A DNA stretch of 47,980 nucleotides from an uncultured Phycisphaerales bacterium (GTDB lineage: Bacteria; Planctomycetota; Phycisphaerae; Sedimentisphaerales; Anaerobacaceae). Both the position numbers and the translations under genes were made by a program. The notes under the pieces are model-generated. The model ran no database searches, was not told the DNA's origin, and worked only from the letters and a program-made list of their open reading frames with translations. The stretch lies in NCBI GenBank assembly GCA_903857265.1, contig CAIODZ010000041.1, positions 1 to 47,980 on the forward strand, in the 5' to 3' direction. Positions 43,658-47,980 of the stretch are shown here, piece after piece (within the stretch, counting starts at the first letter, position 1; each line of letters starts with the position of its first letter).

Positions 43658-44773
43658 ATGGCCATGAAGAAAATACTTGCGGACAGGATGAAATATATAG
43701 ATTCGAGCGGCATACGGAAGGTTTTTGCGCTTGCCGCACAAATGAAGGACCCGATTAATTTTTCGATAGGTCAGCCGGATTTCGATACGCCCGAAGTAAT
43801 TAAACGAGAGGCAATACAGGCAATAGAACGGGGCGTCAATAAGTATTCCCAGACGGCAGGTGATGAGGAGCTGCTCGCTAAAATAGGCGGAGGCCTGAAG
43901 GCGGAATTCGGGTGGGAAAAACAAAAGTTGATGATAACCAGCGGCGTCAGCGGCGGTATCCTGCTGGCGTTCCTGGCGTTAATTAACCCCGGAGATGAGG
44001 TGATTATACCAGACCCGTATTTTGCGATGTATAAGCACCTGGTAAATATGCTGGGCGGCAAATGCGTATTCGTAGATTGTTACCCGAAATTCGAGCTTGA
44101 CCCGGGCAAAATAGAAGACGCAATCACAGACAAAACGAAGATGATAATAATCAACTCGCCGTGCAACCCGACAGGAGCAGTTTTTGGCAGCGGGCAGTTG
44201 AAAGAAATTGCGAATATTGCGTCTAAAAATAATATTGTTATATTAAGTGACGAAATATACGAAAAATTCAGTTACGATGGCCCTTGCGGGACAATAGTAA
44301 AGTATTGCGACAGGGCGATACTGCTTCGCGGGTTCGGAAAGACCTATGGCGTTACGGGCTGGCGGCTTGGCTACGCCGCGGCAGGGGGCGGAATCGGCGA
44401 AGCAATCGACCAGATGATAAAAATACAGCAATACACCTTCGTATGCGCGCCTACGCCTTTCCAGAAGGCGATCGCCGCGGCTATGGATTACGACACGACG
44501 GCTATCGTCAACGCCTACCGTAAAAAACGCGATTTAATTTACGATGGATTAAAAGACTCCTTCGAGCTTGTCAAGCCGGGCGGGGCGTTTTACGCCTTCG
44601 TAAAAGCGCCCGATGGTCAGGCAGGCAAATTCGTCGAAAAGGCAATAGCTAACAACGTTCTTGTAATACCGGGCAATGTGTTCAGCGAAAAGGACACGCA
44701 TTTTCGCATAAGTTACGCGACCAGCGACGACAAGATACGCAAAGGCATCGAAATTCTGCGCAAAATAGCGTAA
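43658..44773 (+). CDS. PLP-dependent aminotransferase class I/II
   Basis: 371 aa from the ATG at 43658, preceded by GGGGGG; a frame from 43553 adds 35 residues without a ribosome site. Fold type I signature: SGIRKVFALAAQMKDPINFSIGQPDF at the start, SPCNPTG (167-173), D198 and Y201 near the cofactor, K228 in LRGFGKTYGVTG as the Schiff-base lysine, and a C-terminal FRISYA. It resembles archaeal and planctomycete aspartate or alanine aminotransferases. The exact amino donor cannot be read. No pathway gene is adjacent. Confidence 0.93.
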   Translation: MAMKKILADRMKYIDSSGIRKVFALAAQMKDPINFSIGQPDFDTPEVIKREAIQAIERGVNKYSQTAGDEELLAKIGGGLKAEFGWEKQKLMITSGVSGGILLAFLALINPGDEVIIPDPYFAMYKHLVNMLGGKCVFVDCYPKFELDPGKIEDAITDKTKMIIINSPCNPTGAVFGSGQLKEIANIASKNNIVILSDEIYEKFSYDGPCGTIVKYCDRAILLRGFGKTYGVTGWRLGYAAAGGGIGEAIDQMIKIQQYTFVCAPTPFQKAIAAAMDYDTTAIVNAYRKKRDLIYDGLKDSFELVKPGGAFYAFVKAPDGQAGKFVEKAIANNVLVIPGNVFSEKDTHFRISYATSDDKIRKGIEILRKIA

Positions 44774-44869
44774 AATCAGTTTTGTGGCTTGGCCATCCCT
44801 TTGCCGTTGGGCATCCCTTACGGGAACGGGAAGTGTTGAGTTAAATTAGACGGAAGCGAGATTTTGAAT

Positions 44870-46402
44870 ATGAAGAAGTTAAGCCGGATAATGTTATTGG
44901 GGACGGTGTTGGCGATAGGGGGGGTATCTGTCATTTGTGGGGAAGAAATCGCTGCGCCGGAAAAGAAAAAAATGGTGCAGGCGGCGGTCATTGTCTGCAA
45001 GGGGACAATCGACGATGGCCTTTATAAATCGATAAAACGAAGGACGGAAATCGCTCTCAATGGGGGCGTTGATTACCTGATTTACGAGATAGAAACCTAC
45101 GGCGGGGAAGTTGCCGCAGCGGATGATATATCAAAGTATTTTATCCTGGAGGTCGCTAAAAGGGCGCATACGGTTGCCTACGTGAATACCGAGGCGATAT
45201 CGGCAGGGGCAATGATTTCGGTGTCCTGTGAAGATATCATAATGCGTGAAAACACGACGATAGGCGATTGTGCCCCGATAACGCTTGGCGGCAAACTGGA
45301 AGGGGTTGAGAGAGAAAAGATAGAGTCGTTTGTGCGGGCGACTTTTGCCAGGGCAGGTGAGGCGAACAAATACCCGATGTCATTGCTGAAGGCAATGGTA
45401 ACAGTGGGGACAGAGGTGTACAGGGTAAAGAACACCAAGACGGGCCAATGGGAGTATTTTGAGACGGAGCAACTGCCTAAAGACACCCGTGCCTACGACC
45501 TTAAGAATAAAGAACTTGTTGTAACCAATAAAGAGCTGCTGACGCTGACGGCGAGCAAGGCGGCGGAATATGGCATCGCCAGGGCGATTGTCAAGGACGT
45601 CAACGGCGTGTTGAATTTCCTCGAAGAACGAGACGGCGTCGAATTCAGTGAACTGCCTGTAACGCTCGAAACAAACTGGTCGGAAGAAATGGTGCGGTGG
45701 CTGAATTCGCCGGCGGTTATGGGGGTGTTGGTAACGATTGCCCTGCTGGGGCTTTATATCGAATTTAATACGCCCGGACTCGTTTTGCCCGCGGTGGTTG
45801 CGGGTATTTGTTTTGTGATTATCATCGGCAGCAAATATCTGACCGGTATGGCCAACTGGGTTGAAATAGCGGTATTTATCACGGGTTTACTTCTGCTTGC
45901 GGTCGAAGTTTTCATCCTGCCCGGCTTCATCATTGCAGGCGTACTCGGTTTGCTTTGCGTATTTGCGGGCATGTTCGGCATGCTCATTAAAAATCCGCCC
46001 AATAAATTACCCTGGCCGGAAAGCCAGATTGATTGGCAGTTATTCAATAATGGCGTATTAGGCCTGTTCTTAGGTATAGCAGGTTTTGTCGTTTTGGCCT
46101 GGCTGTTTTCAAAATATCTGCATAAAATTCCTATCGCTAAAAAGCTGATATTGGCTTCGCCGGTGGAAGCTGATTCGATACAATATGGAATGTCATCTGA
46201 GAAACCGCTGGTCGAAATCGCACAGAAAGGCGTTACCCTCAGCCAGCTAAGACCCTCCGGTATCGCTCAATTTGGACGAGAACGGGTGAATGTCGTTTCT
46301 CGCGGAGAGTTCATAGATGAGAATAAAGAAGTTATTGTTGAATCTATTGAAGGAAACAATATAGTAGTAAAGGAAATATCTGGTGTCCGAAGTGTCTCTT
46401 AG
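44870..46402 (+). CDS. ClpP-class serine protease with NfeD domain (long NfeD)
   Basis: 510 aa from the ATG at 44870. After a signal segment, a ClpP-like domain (about 38-200) has the serine nucleophile in TEAISAGAMIS (S111) and a lysine about 40 residues on (near K150) as the expected dyad partner. Four or more hydrophobic helices follow (about 280-415), and a C-terminal OB-like NfeD domain (about 445-510). Such proteins cleave membrane-associated substrates, and their genes are paired with flotillin genes. Here a short NfeD gene and floA follow. Confidence 0.9.
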   Translation: MKKLSRIMLLGTVLAIGGVSVICGEEIAAPEKKKMVQAAVIVCKGTIDDGLYKSIKRRTEIALNGGVDYLIYEIETYGGEVAAADDISKYFILEVAKRAHTVAYVNTEAISAGAMISVSCEDIIMRENTTIGDCAPITLGGKLEGVEREKIESFVRATFARAGEANKYPMSLLKAMVTVGTEVYRVKNTKTGQWEYFETEQLPKDTRAYDLKNKELVVTNKELLTLTASKAAEYGIARAIVKDVNGVLNFLEERDGVEFSELPVTLETNWSEEMVRWLNSPAVMGVLVTIALLGLYIEFNTPGLVLPAVVAGICFVIIIGSKYLTGMANWVEIAVFITGLLLLAVEVFILPGFIIAGVLGLLCVFAGMFGMLIKNPPNKLPWPESQIDWQLFNNGVLGLFLGIAGFVVLAWLFSKYLHKIPIAKKLILASPVEADSIQYGMSSEKPLVEIAQKGVTLSQLRPSGIAQFGRERVNVVSRGEFIDENKEVIVESIEGNNIVVKEISGVRSVS

Positions 46403-46425
46403 TAAATGCTATTGAGGAGAGTGTT

Positions 46426-46914
46426 TTGGCATACGCTATCTTATTACTGGTTGTTGGAATTCTGCTGGTATTTCTTGAGGCGATTTTGCCTTCCGGCGGT
46501 ATACTGAGTGTTCTTGCAATAGCATCTTTATTGGCGGCCGTAATACTTGGCTTTATATCCAGCGCATCAATGGGATTGGTTATCCTGCTTATTATTTTTA
46601 TCAGTGTTCCTGTGCTGGTTTTGCTTGGGGTCAAGCTTCTCCCGAAGATACCTTTTGGGCGTAGAATGATACTGGTGGAACATCAGGAAGAATTCGATGA
46701 AGCTCGCGGCGAGCCCGGAATCAGTGACGAAGATTTCAGCCACCTTAGAGATAAAGGCGGGATAACTGTTACAGAGCTGCGGCCATCAGGTATTGCTGAA
46801 ATAGGTGGTAAACGATATAGTGTCGTCTCCCAGGGCGGAATGCTCGAAGCATCGGTTGAAATAATAGTTAAAGAAGTTGAAGGAAATAATATAGTTGTCA
46901 CAAAAAAAATGTAA
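46426..46914 (+). CDS. Short NfeD-like membrane protein
   Basis: 162 aa, start TTG at 46426 with GGAG 6 nt upstream. Two or three N-terminal hydrophobic helices (about 1-70) are followed by an OB-fold domain (about 108-160, ITVTELRPSGIAEIGGKRYSVVS) homologous to the C-terminal domain of the preceding gene. It lacks a protease domain. It lies between long nfeD and floA and likely helps assemble flotillin microdomains. It follows the previous stop by 23 nt. Confidence 0.88.
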   Translation: MAYAILLLVVGILLVFLEAILPSGGILSVLAIASLLAAVILGFISSASMGLVILLIIFISVPVLVLLGVKLLPKIPFGRRMILVEHQEEFDEARGEPGISDEDFSHLRDKGGITVTELRPSGIAEIGGKRYSVVSQGGMLEASVEIIVKEVEGNNIVVTKKM

Positions 46915-46969
46915 TTTTCAGTAGAATAAACTAACACTTTATAAACTTATTAATTAGGAGCATACAAAA

Positions 46970-47980
46970 ATGGAAACGACTTTTTTATTGGCTGAAGCCA
47001 GCAAAGTCCTGATAATATTAGTGATTATAGTTGGCGTAATCGTAATTCCTTTCCTTATCATCTTTATTTCATTCATAAGAATTTGGATTATGGCCTTTTT
47101 TAGCGGGGCACACGTCAGCCTTTTGGAGTTGATTGGAATGTATTTGCGTCGTGTTCCTCGCGAATATATAGTTCGCGCCAGAATTGCGGCTGTGCAGGCC
47201 GGTATTACTGATTTAACCACTCAGCAGCTCGAAAGCGTATGGTTGGTTGATAAAAATGTGTTTCGCTACAAGGACCTGCAGGAGCGAGACGGTGATATGC
47301 AGCCTAATGAACCATGGTTAAAAGAAAAAGCTGCGCAAAAAAAACGCTTTTTAGCGTCGTACCAGGCACAGGGCGATGTCATGATTTGCGTCAATGCTTT
47401 GATTATTGCCCGTAAGGCCGACCTTTCGGTCACTTTCGCACAGTTGCAGGCGCATCATTTCGCGGGCGGCCATGTCATAGATGTAGTTCAAGCTATCATT
47501 GCAGCAAATCGGGCCAAGATTCCACTTTCCTTTGAGGTCGCCCGCGCAATCGACCTGGCGGGGCGGGACATACTCAGAGCGGTAGAAACCACTGTTACTC
47601 CGAAAATTATAGATTGTCCGCTGGATAGGGCAATGTTGCTTGATGCCGTTGCCAAGGATGGCATCAGGTTATTGGTACGAGCCAGGGTTACCGTCCGGTC
47701 AAACATTAACCAGTTGGTACGAGGTGCTACCGATGAAACTATTATTGCCCGTGTCGGCCAGGGCATTGTCAGCGCAATTGGTTCTGCAGAAACTTATAAA
47801 GATGTTCTGGAACATCCAGACCGAATTTCGCGGAAAGTATTAGAAAGCGGTCTCGATGCTCAGACGGCATTCGAAATTGTCTCTATCGATATCGCTGACG
47901 TAAGCGTTGCCGGCGTAAGCACTAAAGACAGGGAGGTATCGAACGTCGGAGCCATGCTGGAAACCGAAAGAGCTGAAGCA
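46970..47980 (+). CDS. floA: Flotillin-like protein FloA (partial, runs off the edge)
   Basis: 337 codons to the window end, still open. GGAG stands 9 nt before the ATG. A hydrophobic hairpin (about 14-45) anchors it. The SPFH-like part contains [10 protein letters not shown], a segment with [30 protein letters not shown], and [20 protein letters not shown]. The last visible residues (LETERAEA) begin the coiled coil. It forms membrane microdomains with NfeD. Residues about 81-150 are an insert, with charged, K/E/Q-rich sequence, that normal FloA proteins lack. It is placed between [13 protein letters not shown] and a second copy-like [17 protein letters not shown]. Confidence 0.92.
   Translation, partial: METTFLLAEASKVLIILVIIVGVIVIPFLIIFISFIRIWIMAFFSGAHVSLLELIGMYLRRVPREYIVRARIAAVQAGITDLTTQQLESVWLVDKNVFRYKDLQERDGDMQPNEPWLKEKAAQKKRFLASYQAQGDVMICVNALIIARKADLSVTFAQLQAHHFAGGHVIDVVQAIIAANRAKIPLSFEVARAIDLAGRDILRAVETTVTPKIIDCPLDRAMLLDAVAKDGIRLLVRARVTVRSNINQLVRGATDETIIARVGQGIVSAIGSAETYKDVLEHPDRISRKVLESGLDAQTAFEIVSIDIADVSVAGVSTKDREVSNVGAMLETERAEA

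Overview
The window looks like chromosome from a planctomycete, most likely class Phycisphaerae. I infer this from the PVC-type small basic protein (41169-41525), a PEP-CTERM surface protein, a ClpP-NfeD/NfeD/FloA operon, moderate GC with short operons, and generally Phycisphaerae-like protein sequences. I saw no insertion sequence, prophage, integrase or CRISPR array. The gene set is mostly housekeeping and physiology.

Layout. 1-4982 is a phosphate-starvation locus on the minus strand: pstS, a porin, phoR and phoB. Each of the three transcription units is preceded by 11-bp-spaced TTAACA-like hexamers, i.e. PHO boxes. 5137-5219 is tRNA-Tyr. 5351-9887 holds a glycosyltransferase, a diguanylate cyclase, a corrinoid adenosyltransferase, a flavin reductase, proC and a ferredoxin. 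10044-11772 is the small SRP RNA followed at once by dnaX, which carries an A9 slippery tract just after domain III. 11788-14377 holds phoU and, divergently, a low-affinity Pit transporter with its DUF47 partner. Then come recR, a glycogen-debranching enzyme, an azoreductase and a large PEP-utilising enzyme resembling rifampin phosphotransferase.

20745-30925 (minus) contains a secreted beta-helix protein and the trp operon trpE-G-D-F-[ankyrin]-B-A. The operon lacks trpC and has a secreted 15-repeat ankyrin protein between trpF and trpB. Its leader (30731-30925) is a textbook attenuator: a promoter, a leader peptide with three consecutive Trp codons, a protector hairpin, and a terminator whose 5' arm repeats the protector arm. 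This is the strongest regulatory find in the window.

30974-35589 (minus) is a sugar operon: sodium/solute symporter, small membrane protein, FucU-like mutarotase and L-fucose-isomerase-like enzyme. A decayed copy of the symporter 5' end lies at about 36660-36829. 35932-41525 (plus) holds a lipoprotein, a Tat-type Rieske protein, kdsB, a very divergent CTP synthase homologue, an anchored SPOR-like protein and the small basic protein with a long Ala/Pro/Lys tail. 41596-43451 (minus) holds the PEP-CTERM protein, a single-domain response regulator and a small zinc-ribbon membrane protein. 43658-47980 (plus) holds an aminotransferase and the NfeD/flotillin operon; floA runs off the right edge.

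How the parts fit. PhoR/PhoB should sense phosphate limitation and switch on pstS, the porin and themselves through the PHO boxes. The Pit/DUF47 pair has an ordinary sigma-70-type promoter and no visible PHO box, as expected for the phosphate-replete system. The trp genes should be controlled by ribosome stalling at Trp codons. All functions are assigned by reading motifs; nothing was searched against databases.
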